Assembly (NCBI RefSeq): GCF_003205205.1
Contig: NZ_QJRL01000041.1
Span: 1-32,164, forward strand
DNA: 32,164 nt
Source: Pseudomonas sp. LB-090624
GTDB lineage: Bacteria; Pseudomonadota; Gammaproteobacteria; Pseudomonadales; Pseudomonadaceae
Reading direction: 5' to 3'
In this document: in pieces, positions 15,791 through 23,071 of the stretch
How the letters are laid out: every line of letters begins with the position of its first letter
Position numbering within the stretch: the stretch's first letter is position 1
Made by a program: the position numbers and the translations under genes
Notes under the pieces: generated by a model
Seen by the model: the letters and a program-made list of their open reading frames with translations, nothing else
Told to the model about the DNA's origin: nothing
Databases searched by the model: none

Positions 15791-16387
15791 ATGAACCGCT
15801 GCCTGCTCGCCGCCCTGTTACTGTGTACACCTGCCCTGGCTGCCGATGACTGGAACCTGGCCTACGACCGCGAAGGCATTCGGGTGTACCTGCGTGGCGT
15901 GGCAGAGTCGCCCTACCAGCAGTTTCGCGGCGTGAGCACCATGAAAGCCAGCGTGCGCACATTGACCGACCTGCAGGAAAACCTGCGTGTGGCTTGCAAG
16001 TGGCTGTATGCCTGCGACCAGATGCGCCTGCTGGACGTGGATGGCGCCAACACCTGGGTGTACCTGACCACCGACCTGCCTTGGCCAACCATGCCGCGAG
16101 ACATCGTGCTGAAGGTGACCAGCGAGCGGCTGGATGACGGCACCCTGCTGCGGCACCTGAGTGCCGAGCCGGACAGGATCCCCAAGGTAGACGGGTTGAT
16201 TCGCGTGCAGCACCTGAGCGGCGAGTGGCGGATGAAGCCGTTGGGCGAGCGCGAGACCGAGGTGACCTACCAGTTACAGGCCGACCCGGCCGGGGATGTG
16301 CCCGGCTGGCTGGCCAACCGCTTCGTGGTGGATGCACCGGTGGTGACCTTGCGGACATTGCGGGCGGTGGCTGAGCGTCAGCCTTGA
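15791..16387 (+). CDS. exported START-domain protein
   Basis: A 198-residue protein with a signal peptide (MNRCLLAALLLCTPALA, cleavage before ADDW). The mature part reads as a START/lipid-binding fold: DDWNLAYDREGIRVYLR, FRGVSTMKASVRTL, then PWPTMPRDIVLKV and a late GEWRMKPLGERETEVTYQ, ending in a C-terminal helix. Such periplasmic START-like proteins are common in Pseudomonas; the ligand is unknown. It follows the allE-like terminator, so it probably has its own promoter, and it converges with the lysR gene 22 bp away. Confidence 0.85.
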   Translation: MNRCLLAALLLCTPALAADDWNLAYDREGIRVYLRGVAESPYQQFRGVSTMKASVRTLTDLQENLRVACKWLYACDQMRLLDVDGANTWVYLTTDLPWPTMPRDIVLKVTSERLDDGTLLRHLSAEPDRIPKVDGLIRVQHLSGEWRMKPLGERETEVTYQLQADPAGDVPGWLANRFVVDAPVVTLRTLRAVAERQP

Positions 16388-16409
16388 GCACATCGGAACG
16401 CCGGCCCTG

Positions 16410-17291
16410 TCAGATGCCGCCACCGGCCAGCAATTGCGTCATCACCTCGGCCAAGGCCTTGACCATCACATCCGCCGTGGGCCGGTGCACGATGACGATT
16501 TCGTAGCTGTCGACCTCCGGCAGCCCTTGCCCATCCCCCAGCACCCGGTGCTCGCCAGTGGCCGCCCTGGGCGGCAGCAAGCTGATGCCCATGCCGTCGG
16601 CGACTGCAGCCTGGATGCCGCTGAGGCTGGAACTGGTGAAGCTGATCCGCCAGCGCCGGCCCATGCCTTCGATGGCGTTGATCATGTCTTCACGGTACAG
16701 GCCGCGTGGCGGGAACGTCACCAGCGGGATCGGGTCCAGCTCGAAGGCCGGCGTGCGCGCGCTGTCGATCCACTGCAGACGTTCTGGCCAGCAGGCCACG
16801 CCTTCGCGGCTGTTGCGCCGCTGCTTGAGCAGCACCAGGTCGAGTTCGCCGTTGTCGTACGCCTGGCTGAGGTCACGGCACAGGCCGCTGGTCACCTCCA
16901 GCTTCACCTGCGGGTGCAGCCGGCTGAATGCCGACAGCGCATTGGTGGTGCGCCCGCCTACAAAATCCTCGGGCACGCCGAGGCGTACGGTGGTGCCGAC
17001 CATCGCCCCGGCCAGGGCTTCGAGCATCTGGTCGTTCAGCGCCAGCATGTGCCTGGCATAGCCGAGCAGGGTCTGCCCGGCGTCGGTCGGCAGGACATCG
17101 CGGTTGCCGCGCACCAACAAGCGGTGGCCGACCATGTCCTCCAGGCGACGGACCTTCTGGCTGATGGTCGACTGGGTCGAATGCAGCCGCGCGGCAGCGG
17201 TGGTGAAACTGCCGCAGTCGGCCACCACGACAATGGCGCGCAACAGGTCGAGGTCGAAAAGGGCCCTATTCGATTTAACGCTGATAGACAT
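16410..17291 (-). CDS. LysR-family transcriptional regulator
   Basis: A 293-residue LysR regulator. The HTH lies at about residues 14-72 (LLRAIVVVADCGSFTTAAAR, then STQSTISQKVRRLE), followed by the substrate-binding domain (VRLGVPEDFVGG, LDLVLLKQRRN, GMGISLLPPRA). ATG 17291 is chosen; a TTG 12 bp upstream is possible. No strong Shine-Dalgarno sequence is present. It lies downstream of ggt on the same strand, 70 bp after the ggt stop, with a T-N11-A dyad just before its start that also appears before the allE-like gene. That suggests autoregulation and control of allE-like; the link to ggt is by position only. Confidence 0.9.
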   Translation of the reverse strand: MSISVKSNRALFDLDLLRAIVVVADCGSFTTAAARLHSTQSTISQKVRRLEDMVGHRLLVRGNRDVLPTDAGQTLLGYARHMLALNDQMLEALAGAMVGTTVRLGVPEDFVGGRTTNALSAFSRLHPQVKLEVTSGLCRDLSQAYDNGELDLVLLKQRRNSREGVACWPERLQWIDSARTPAFELDPIPLVTFPPRGLYREDMINAIEGMGRRWRISFTSSSLSGIQAAVADGMGISLLPPRAATGEHRVLGDGQGLPEVDSYEIVIVHRPTADVMVKALAEVMTQLLAGGGI

Positions 17292-17312
17292 CCGGGTATT
17301 CAACTACTGAAT
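17291..17312 (-). promoter_or_regulatory. LysR-type dyad at the start of the lysR gene
   Basis: ATTCA-actac-TGAAT (17298-17312) is a perfect 15-bp dyad containing T-N11-A, the LysR core. It is preceded by CCGGGT, and 16 of the 22 bases here match 14739-14760 before the allE-like gene. It ends at the start codon, so binding would block transcription or translation of lysR, a common autorepression layout. Confidence 0.55.
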
Positions 17313-17361
17313 GACAAAACTGACTTCTATCACGCCACCTCAGGCTTCGCAACGCGCTGCG

Positions 17362-19152
17362 CTAGTCACCCAGGGCGACGCCTTCGCGCCGAGGGTCGGC
17401 GCCACCGTCCCAACCCTTGCCACTGCGTTGAATGATCTGCATGCCGCTGGTCATGGTCATGGGAGTCACTTCGTGGCCCCATGTCGTCAACTGGCGAATC
17501 AGCGCCGGGCTGGTCAGCCCTGCTTCCACTTCGGTGCCTGCATTGCGGCTGCCGAAATTGGGCAGCCCCGCGGCTTGTTGCGGGTCGAGTTGCCAATCCA
17601 GTAGGCCGACCAAAGCCTTGTTCACGTACCCGATGATCTGTGAGCCGCCGGGTGAACCCAGGCTGGCCAGCAGTTCGCCGGAAGCACGCGAAAACACCAG
17701 GGTCGGCGCCATGGCGGACAGCGGCCGCTTGCCTGGTTGCACCCGGTTGGCCACGGGCATGCCGTGCTCCTCAGGGATGAACGAGAAGTCGGTCAGCTGA
17801 TTGTTGAGCACGAAGCCCTTGACCATCAGGTGTGAACCGAACGCTGCCTCTACCGAGGTCGTCATGGCCAGTGCCTGGCCGCGGTCATCCATTGCGCTGA
17901 GGTGGGAGGTGGAGATGCGCAGTGGCGAGCGGTCCGCCGCCAGCGCCAGGTTGGCGCCGTGTGGCCGGCCTGGGTCGGCACGCTGCATGCTGTAATCGCC
18001 GATCCGCGTAGCGCGGCTGGCCAGGTAGGCGGGATCGATCATGGCGTTGACCGGTACCGGCACATAATCGCTGTCTGCCAGGTACTGAGCACGATCGGCA
18101 TAGGCCAGGCGCTCGGCCTCGGCAATCAGATGCACGGCCATAGGGGGGGCCTCCAGCCGGGCGACAGACGCACTGGCCAGGGGCCGTAACGCGGCCAGGT
18201 CCCGTTGCGGCGCGGCGCGCTGTACTGCTTCGAGCATGCCCAAGGTCTGCAGCACGGTGACCCCACCCGACGACGGCGGCGGCATGCCGCAGACCTGCCA
18301 GGCTTTGTAAGGGCCGCACACCGGTTCGCGCTGCCTGGCCTGGTACTGCTGCAAGTCCCGCAACGACAGGTAACCGGCGTTGGCATGGCTGCGCACCTCC
18401 GCCACGATCGCTTCGGCAATCTCGCCGCGATAGAACGCATCAGGGCCTTGCGCGGCAATCTGCTCCAGGGTGTGTGCAAGCGCTGGGTTGCGCAGGATGC
18501 TCCCCACTGCCAGTGGCTTGCCCTGGTCGTCGAGGAAGTAGCGGGCCATGGCCGGTGAGCGGGCAATGAAGGGATCACCTTCCACCAAGGTGTGCAGGCG
18601 CTGGGAAACCGCGAAACCGTTGCGCGCCAAGGCAATGGCCGGGGCGAACAGGTCGCGCCAGGGTAGCTTGCCGTGCTGTTCGTGGGCCAGCTTCAAGGCG
18701 CGCAGCACACCGGGCACGCCCACTGATCGCCCGCCAATCTGCGCAGCCCGGAATGGCATGGGTGAGCCATCGGCTTGCAGGAACAGCCTTTCCGAGACGC
18801 CTGCGGGTGCTGCCTCGCGGCCGTCGAACGCCTGCACCCGCTTGCCATCCCAATACAGGATGAACCCACCGCCACCAATGCCGCTGGACTGCGGCTCGAC
18901 CAGGGTCAGTACCATTTGCATGGCGATGGCAGCGTCGATGGCGCTGCCACCTGCACGCAACATCGCGCGCCCCGCTTCGCTGGCCAGCGGGTTGGCGGCG
19001 GCGACCATGTGCCGGCTGGCGTGCACCGGCTGCAAGCCGCTGCGATAGCCGGAGGCCAGTTCCGGTGGTGCGGGCAGCACCTGGTCGGCACAGGCCCAGC
19101 CACTGCCGGCCAGGAGGCACAGTGCGCTCATCAATGGCGTCGAGAACTTCAT
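17362..19152 (-). CDS. ggt: gamma-glutamyltransferase
   Basis: A 596-residue periplasmic enzyme precursor that transfers or hydrolyses the gamma-glutamyl group of glutathione and related compounds. The signal peptide is residues 1-22 (to CA-DQ). The family marks are HMVAAANPLASEAGRAMLRA near the N-terminus, SGIGGGGFILYW, the autoprocessing site ISTSHLS with Thr415 as the expected nucleophile and new N-terminus of a 182-residue small subunit, VLNNQLTDFS, and LGSPGGSQII. The length agrees with the E. coli enzyme. AGGA lies 7 nt before ATG 19152. It lies downstream of pobA on the same strand (114-bp gap) and upstream of lysR. It may supply glutamate and cysteine from external peptides. Confidence 0.95.
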   Translation of the reverse strand: MKFSTPLMSALCLLAGSGWACADQVLPAPPELASGYRSGLQPVHASRHMVAAANPLASEAGRAMLRAGGSAIDAAIAMQMVLTLVEPQSSGIGGGGFILYWDGKRVQAFDGREAAPAGVSERLFLQADGSPMPFRAAQIGGRSVGVPGVLRALKLAHEQHGKLPWRDLFAPAIALARNGFAVSQRLHTLVEGDPFIARSPAMARYFLDDQGKPLAVGSILRNPALAHTLEQIAAQGPDAFYRGEIAEAIVAEVRSHANAGYLSLRDLQQYQARQREPVCGPYKAWQVCGMPPPSSGGVTVLQTLGMLEAVQRAAPQRDLAALRPLASASVARLEAPPMAVHLIAEAERLAYADRAQYLADSDYVPVPVNAMIDPAYLASRATRIGDYSMQRADPGRPHGANLALAADRSPLRISTSHLSAMDDRGQALAMTTSVEAAFGSHLMVKGFVLNNQLTDFSFIPEEHGMPVANRVQPGKRPLSAMAPTLVFSRASGELLASLGSPGGSQIIGYVNKALVGLLDWQLDPQQAAGLPNFGSRNAGTEVEAGLTSPALIRQLTTWGHEVTPMTMTSGMQIIQRSGKGWDGGADPRREGVALGD

Positions 19153-19266
19153 CGCTTGCTTCCTGCTGCTACCTGTCCAGCAGGGCACTGTGGGCCAAGT
19201 GCGAACCCGACTTCAAGCCTTTGGGCGAGCTTATGTGACGCTGTGCCGAGGCCGGTCAAGCTGGCC

Positions 19267-20454
19267 TCAGACAACTTCCTCGTACGGCAGGCCCACATAA
19301 TTCTCGGCAATGTTCATCAGCCCCGCTGGCGAGGTCAGGAAGTACTCGCGGTCGGCCTCCTGCATTTTCTGGTCCCAGGCATCTTTGTGGCTGCCGAAAT
19401 CGTGCAGCAGCTGGGTCATGAACCAGCTGAAGCGTTCGCCCTTCCACACCCGGCGCAAAGCCAGCGGCGAGTATTGCTGCAGAAGGTCGGTACGCCCGTC
19501 GCGGTACACCTTGACCAGGATACGGTACAGGTAATTGACGTCCGAAGCTGCCAGGTTCAACCCCTTGGCACCGGTGGGCGGGACGATGTGCGCGGCGTCA
19601 CCGACCAGGAACATCTGGCCATACTGCATCGGCTCGACCACCAGGCTGCGCAGCGGCGCAATGCTTTTTTCCAGGGCCGGGCCAGTGACCAGGTCAGCCG
19701 CGACCTCGGCGGGCAAACGTGCTTTCAGTTCGCCCCAGAAGCGCTCGTCAGACCACTCCTCTACGCGGTCCTGCAAAGGCACCTGCAGGTAGTAACGGCT
19801 GCGGGTCTGCGAGCGCTGGCTGCACAGCGCGAAACCACGCTCGTGGTGGGCGTAGATCAATTCGTGGTTGACCGGCGGCGTATCCGCCAGCAGGCCCAGC
19901 CAACCAAACGGGTAAACCCGTTCGTACTGTTTCAGCACGCCTTCGGGAATGCTCTGCCGCGATACGCCATGGAAGCCGTCACAACCGGCGATATAGTCGC
20001 AATCCAGCCGGTGCACCTGGCCGTCTTTCTCGAAGGTGATGTAGGGTTGTTCGCCTTTCAATTCGTGCGGCTGAACGTTGGCGGCTGAATAGATGATCGG
20101 CGCCCCGCTGGTTTCACGGGCGTGCATCAGGTCACGGGTGACCTCGGTCTGGCCGTAGACCATCACCGTCTTGCCACCGGTCAAGGCCTTGAGGTCCAGG
20201 CGTTGGCGGCGCCCGCCAACCAGCAGTTCGACCCCCTCGTGCACCAGGCCCTCACGGTCCATGCGCTCGGCGACGCCGGCTTCACGCAGCAGGTCGACCG
20301 TGCCTTGCTCCAGCACTCCGGCGCGGATGCGGCCCAGGACGTACTCGGCGGTCTGCCGCTCCACGATAACGTTATCGATGCCGGCTTTGTGCAGCAGTTG
20401 GCCCAGCAGCAGGCCAGACGGACCTGCACCAATAATTGCAACCTGAGTTTTCAT
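19267..20454 (-). CDS. pobA: 4-hydroxybenzoate 3-monooxygenase
   Basis: A 395-residue flavoprotein that hydroxylates 4-hydroxybenzoate to protocatechuate with NADPH and O2 (EC 1.14.13.2), feeding the beta-ketoadipate pathway. It matches the Pseudomonas enzyme nearly throughout: the FAD Rossmann motif GAGPSG (residues 9-14), DYIAGCDGFHGVSRQSIP, the substrate-binding SQRSQTRSRYYLQV, GDAAHIVPPTGAKGLNLAASD, and the C-terminal NYVGLPYEE with the active-site Tyr (386 here, 385 in the classical enzyme because of a one-residue insertion). ATG 20454 starts MKTQVAIIGAGPSG. It is divergent from an AraC regulator, as in other Pseudomonas. Confidence 0.98.
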   Translation of the reverse strand: MKTQVAIIGAGPSGLLLGQLLHKAGIDNVIVERQTAEYVLGRIRAGVLEQGTVDLLREAGVAERMDREGLVHEGVELLVGGRRQRLDLKALTGGKTVMVYGQTEVTRDLMHARETSGAPIIYSAANVQPHELKGEQPYITFEKDGQVHRLDCDYIAGCDGFHGVSRQSIPEGVLKQYERVYPFGWLGLLADTPPVNHELIYAHHERGFALCSQRSQTRSRYYLQVPLQDRVEEWSDERFWGELKARLPAEVAADLVTGPALEKSIAPLRSLVVEPMQYGQMFLVGDAAHIVPPTGAKGLNLAASDVNYLYRILVKVYRDGRTDLLQQYSPLALRRVWKGERFSWFMTQLLHDFGSHKDAWDQKMQEADREYFLTSPAGLMNIAENYVGLPYEEVV

Positions 20455-20625
20455 TGTTGTTGTCTCTATTCGGACGATACCGGCCATGGACTGGCAGTGG
20501 GCGGCATCTGCTGTTAGGGTTTGCCCTTGCATTTTTACTGGCAAAAAAAGCCACTGAACTGTGCTATTCCATGCAAAACCTGCACTTTTAAAAAAAACGT
20601 TCGATTAGCGAACAGGTCAACGCAG
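20455..20625. promoter_or_regulatory. pobA / pobR divergent control region
   Basis: The 171-bp gap holds an AT-rich core (20530-20605). Two similar elements in the same orientation, TTGCATTTTTA (20527-20537) and CTGCACTTTTA (20580-20590), lie 53 bp apart, close to five helical turns, as expected of AraC-type operator half-sites that loop DNA. TGCA-aaacc-TGCA (20572-20584) is a nearby dyad. Promoter hexamers are not clear enough to call. Confidence 0.45.
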
Positions 20626-21504
20626 ATGAAGTCCACCCTCCCCGGCGTCCCGTTGTTCAAGCTGTATGGCGAAAACCAGGCCTGGCCGGGTACCGACCTG
20701 CTGCACTGCGAGTCCATCCCGGCGCGCAGCCGTCTGCATCACTGGGAGATCAAGCCTCACCAGCATGCCGAGCTGTTCCAGCTGCTGTATGTGCAGCGTG
20801 GCCAGGCCCAGGTGGAAGTCGAGGGGGTGCGCAGTGCCATCGGCGAAGCGGCAATCCAGGTGGTGCCGCCGATGACCGTGCATGGCTTTCGTTTCAGCGC
20901 CGATATCCAGGGTTATGTACTGACCTTCGGCACGGCACTGGTGGCGAACCTGGAGCAACGCCTGGGTACGCCGCTAACCGTGCTGACAAAGCCTGCGTGT
21001 TACCCGTTGGGCCAAGACCGCACACACCTGCGCAGCCTGATCGACACCCTGCAGCAGGAATACCAGGGCAATGCCCCGGCGCGCGCGCCAATGCTCGAAG
21101 CGCTGGTGACGGCGCTGATGGTGTGGATCAGCCGTCGCCAGCAGTTGGGCCAGGCACCGCGCAACCGTGATGAGCGGGACCGCCAGTTGCTGGGGCAGTA
21201 CCTGCGCCTGGTGGAGGCGCATTATCGCGAGCACCTGTCGGTGGAGGATTTTGCTGCGCGGCTGAATGTGCCGAGTTTGCAGCTGAACCAGCTGTGCAGG
21301 GCGTTAAGCGGGCAGACGGCGTTGCAGGTGGTACACCAGCGCTTGTTGCTGGAGGCACGGCGCAGCCTGGTTTATACGCGCATGAGCATCGGGCAGCTGT
21401 CGGACAGCCTGGGTTTCAGCGACCCCACTTATTTCGCACGGTGGTTCAAGCGCTTGAGTGGTCAGACTCCGAATGGCTATCGGAGGGCTGTGAAGCCTGC
21501 ATGA
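20626..21504 (+). CDS. pobR: AraC-family activator of pobA
   Basis: A 292-residue regulator. The N-terminal cupin-like effector domain (about residues 1-150; HHWEIKPHQHAELFQLLYVQRGQAQ, VVPPMTVHGFRFS) is followed by a C-terminal AraC double HTH (about 190-288; LSVEDFAARLNVPSLQLNQLCR, then IGQLSDSLGFSDPTYFARWFKR). The AraC-type pobA activator, divergent from pobA, is called PobR or, in P. putida WCS358, PobC; it differs from the IclR-type PobR of Acinetobacter. It should respond to 4-hydroxybenzoate. ATG 20626 gives the normal MKSTLPGVPLFKLYG start; the frame continues upstream into the promoter. Confidence 0.92.
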   Translation: MKSTLPGVPLFKLYGENQAWPGTDLLHCESIPARSRLHHWEIKPHQHAELFQLLYVQRGQAQVEVEGVRSAIGEAAIQVVPPMTVHGFRFSADIQGYVLTFGTALVANLEQRLGTPLTVLTKPACYPLGQDRTHLRSLIDTLQQEYQGNAPARAPMLEALVTALMVWISRRQQLGQAPRNRDERDRQLLGQYLRLVEAHYREHLSVEDFAARLNVPSLQLNQLCRALSGQTALQVVHQRLLLEARRSLVYTRMSIGQLSDSLGFSDPTYFARWFKRLSGQTPNGYRRAVKPA

Positions 21505-21514
21505 GCCGCGCTGC

Positions 21515-21530
21515 TTGACGTAAACGTCAA
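21515..21530 (+). promoter_or_regulatory. LiuR-type operator candidate
   Basis: TTGACGT-AA-ACGTCAA has perfect 7-bp arms and lies 42 bp before the MerR-like gene. The ACGT-containing palindrome is like the operator of LiuR, the MerR-family repressor of leucine/isovalerate catabolism genes. Its first six bases could also serve as the -35 element. It is the expected autoregulatory site for the liuR-like/mvaB operon. Confidence 0.65.
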
Positions 21531-21572
21531 CCTGCCCTCAGGATACCGGCATAACCCACGCCGAGCCCGAGC

Positions 21573-21971
21573 ATGAGCACCCAGACCTACAGCATCTCCG
21601 ACTTGTCCCGCGAGCTGGACATCACCACCCGCGCCATCCGCTTCTATGAGGAACAAGGCCTGTTGAGCCCTGAACGCCGCGGCCTGGAGCGCATCTACTC
21701 GGCGCGCGACAAGGTCAGCCTGAAGCTCATCCTGCGGGGCAAGCGCATCGGTTTCTCCCTGGCCGAGTGCCGTGAGCTGATCGAGCTATACGACCCCACC
21801 AGCGGCAACCTCAAGCAGCTCAACAGCATGCTGGCGAAAATCGCCGAACGCCGTGCCCAGTTGGAGCAACAGATGCTCGATATCCACCAGATGCAACTGG
21901 AACTGGACACCGCCCAGGAGCGCTGCGAACAAGCCCTGGCCGCCACCCTGAACAACAACGACAACCGCTGA
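21573..21971 (+). CDS. MerR-family regulator, LiuR-like
   Basis: A 132-residue protein with the MerR winged HTH (YSISDLSRELDITTRAIRFYEEQGLLSPER, residues about 6-35; IYSARDKVSLKLILRGKRIGFSL at about 41-63) and a C-terminal dimerisation coiled coil (LAKIAERRAQLEQQMLDIHQMQLEL). It lacks the metal-binding cysteines of metal-responsive MerR proteins. LiuR proteins repress leucine and branched-chain acid catabolism. The next gene is mvaB, 19 bp downstream, the last step of leucine breakdown, and a palindrome of LiuR type lies upstream. The role is therefore well supported by context, although the rest of the liu cluster is not here. Confidence 0.88.
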   Translation: MSTQTYSISDLSRELDITTRAIRFYEEQGLLSPERRGLERIYSARDKVSLKLILRGKRIGFSLAECRELIELYDPTSGNLKQLNSMLAKIAERRAQLEQQMLDIHQMQLELDTAQERCEQALAATLNNNDNR

Positions 21972-21990
21972 ACGCCACAGGAAACCCACC

Positions 21991-22890
21991 ATGTCCTTGC
22001 CCAAACACGTCCGCCTGGTCGAAGTTGGCCCCCGCGACGGCCTGCAGAACGAAGCCCAGCCCATCAGTGTCGCCGACAAGGTGCGCCTGGTAGACGACCT
22101 CACCGACGCGGGCCTGGCCTACATCGAAGTGGGCAGTTTTGTCTCGCCCAAATGGGTGCCGCAGATGGCTGGCTCGGCCGAGGTATTCGCCGGTATCCAG
22201 CAGCGCCCCGGTGTTACCTATGCAGCGCTGGCACCCAACCTGCGCGGGTTCGAAGACGCGCTGGCCGCAGGCGTGAAGGAAGTAGCGGTGTTCGCCGCCG
22301 CGTCCGAAGCATTCTCGCAGCGCAATATCAACTGCTCGATCAGCGACAGCCTCAAGCGCTTCGAACCGATCATGCAAGCCGCGCGCGACCATGGGGTGCG
22401 GGTGCGCGGCTATGTGTCGTGCGTGCTCGGTTGCCCTTATGAAGGCAAGGTCAACGCCGAGCAGGTGGCCCCGGTGGCCCGTGCCCTGCACGACATGGGC
22501 TGCTACGAGGTCTCGCTGGGCGATACCATCGGCACCGGGACCGCCGGCGACACACGCCGCCTGTTCGAGGTGGTGTCGGCGCGGGTACCACGCGAGCAAC
22601 TGGCCGGGCACTTCCACGATACGTACGGCCAGGCCCTGGCCAATGTCTATGCCAGCCTGCTCGAAGGCATCAGCGTGTTCGACAGCTCGGTGGCCGGGCT
22701 GGGCGGCTGCCCGTATGCCAAGGGTGCTACCGGCAACATCGCCAGTGAAGACGTGGTCTACCTGCTGCAGGGCCTGGGCATTGAAACCGGCATTGATCTG
22801 GACCGGTTGATCGCCGCAGGGCAACGCATCAGCAGCGTGCTGGGCCGCGACAATGGGTCGCGAGTGGCACGGGCGCGCAGCGCGCGATAA
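21991..22890 (+). CDS. mvaB: hydroxymethylglutaryl-CoA lyase
   Basis: A 299-residue TIM-barrel enzyme that splits 3-hydroxy-3-methylglutaryl-CoA into acetoacetate and acetyl-CoA, the final step of leucine catabolism (EC 4.1.3.4, also called LiuE). The sequence shows the N-terminal EVGPRDGLQNE with catalytic Arg15 and metal-binding Asp16, the signature SLGDTIGTGTAGD, the metal ligands His207 and His209 in HFHDTYGQ, and the active-site loop GLGGCPYAKGATGN with Cys240. The length is like the P. mevalonii enzyme. AGGAAA precedes the ATG, and the gene is cotranscribed with the LiuR-like regulator. Its 3' end is followed by the crcY control region. Confidence 0.97.
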   Translation: MSLPKHVRLVEVGPRDGLQNEAQPISVADKVRLVDDLTDAGLAYIEVGSFVSPKWVPQMAGSAEVFAGIQQRPGVTYAALAPNLRGFEDALAAGVKEVAVFAAASEAFSQRNINCSISDSLKRFEPIMQAARDHGVRVRGYVSCVLGCPYEGKVNAEQVAPVARALHDMGCYEVSLGDTIGTGTAGDTRRLFEVVSARVPREQLAGHFHDTYGQALANVYASLLEGISVFDSSVAGLGGCPYAKGATGNIASEDVVYLLQGLGIETGIDLDRLIAAGQRISSVLGRDNGSRVARARSAR

Positions 22891-22900
22891 GTCATACGGG

Positions 22901-22963
22901 TGTCACACAGGTGTGGGTGAAGTGTTACCTACACCACATTTCGCAGCAAAAAATCGGGTAACA
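22901..22963 (+). promoter_or_regulatory. candidate CbrB activator half-sites upstream of crcY
   Basis: TGTCAC (22901-22906), TGTTAC (22923-22928) and the inverted GTAACA (22958-22963) lie 82-171 bp upstream of the sigma-54 promoter, where an enhancer-binding protein would bind. TGTTAC/GTAACA resembles the CbrB target sequence as I remember it, though the 29-bp spacing between the inverted halves is larger than I recall for the best sites. Confidence 0.5.
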
Positions 22964-23013
22964 GGGAAACAAATCGACAGAATTTCAGGCGGGCTGATTT
23001 TGGCAAAAACCTA

Positions 23014-23026
23014 TAAATCATTGATT
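23014..23026 (-). promoter_or_regulatory. IHF-binding site between activator sites and crcY promoter
   Basis: Read on the minus strand, AATCAATGATTTA fits the IHF consensus WATCAANNNNTTR at every position. It sits about 20 bp upstream of the -24 element, between the candidate activator sites and the sigma-54 promoter, in an AT-rich patch. This is the normal place for an IHF bend that brings the activator to sigma-54 polymerase. Confidence 0.65.
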
Positions 23027-23044
23027 TTAAAGGGTTTTAAAAAG

Positions 23045-23062
23045 TTGGCACGCACCCTGCTA
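23045..23062 (+). promoter_or_regulatory. sigma-54 (-24/-12) promoter of crcY
   Basis: TTGGCACGCACCCTGCTA carries the invariant GG (23047-23048) and GC (23059-23060) with the correct 10 bp between them and an almost complete TGGCACG-N4-TTGCW consensus (one mismatch). The start of transcription is expected about 12 bp downstream of the GC, near 23072. Confidence 0.9.
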
Positions 23063-23071
23063 TATCTTTCG

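Noticed and set aside
14548..15792. Long antisense open frame over the allE-like gene
   Set aside because: The plus-strand frame has all AllE metal ligands; the antisense frame is His/Val/Gly-rich and featureless.
18775..20088. Long open frame across the 3' part of pobA and 5' part of ggt on the plus strand
   Set aside because: It spans two well-conserved genes in antisense and has low-complexity composition with no motif.
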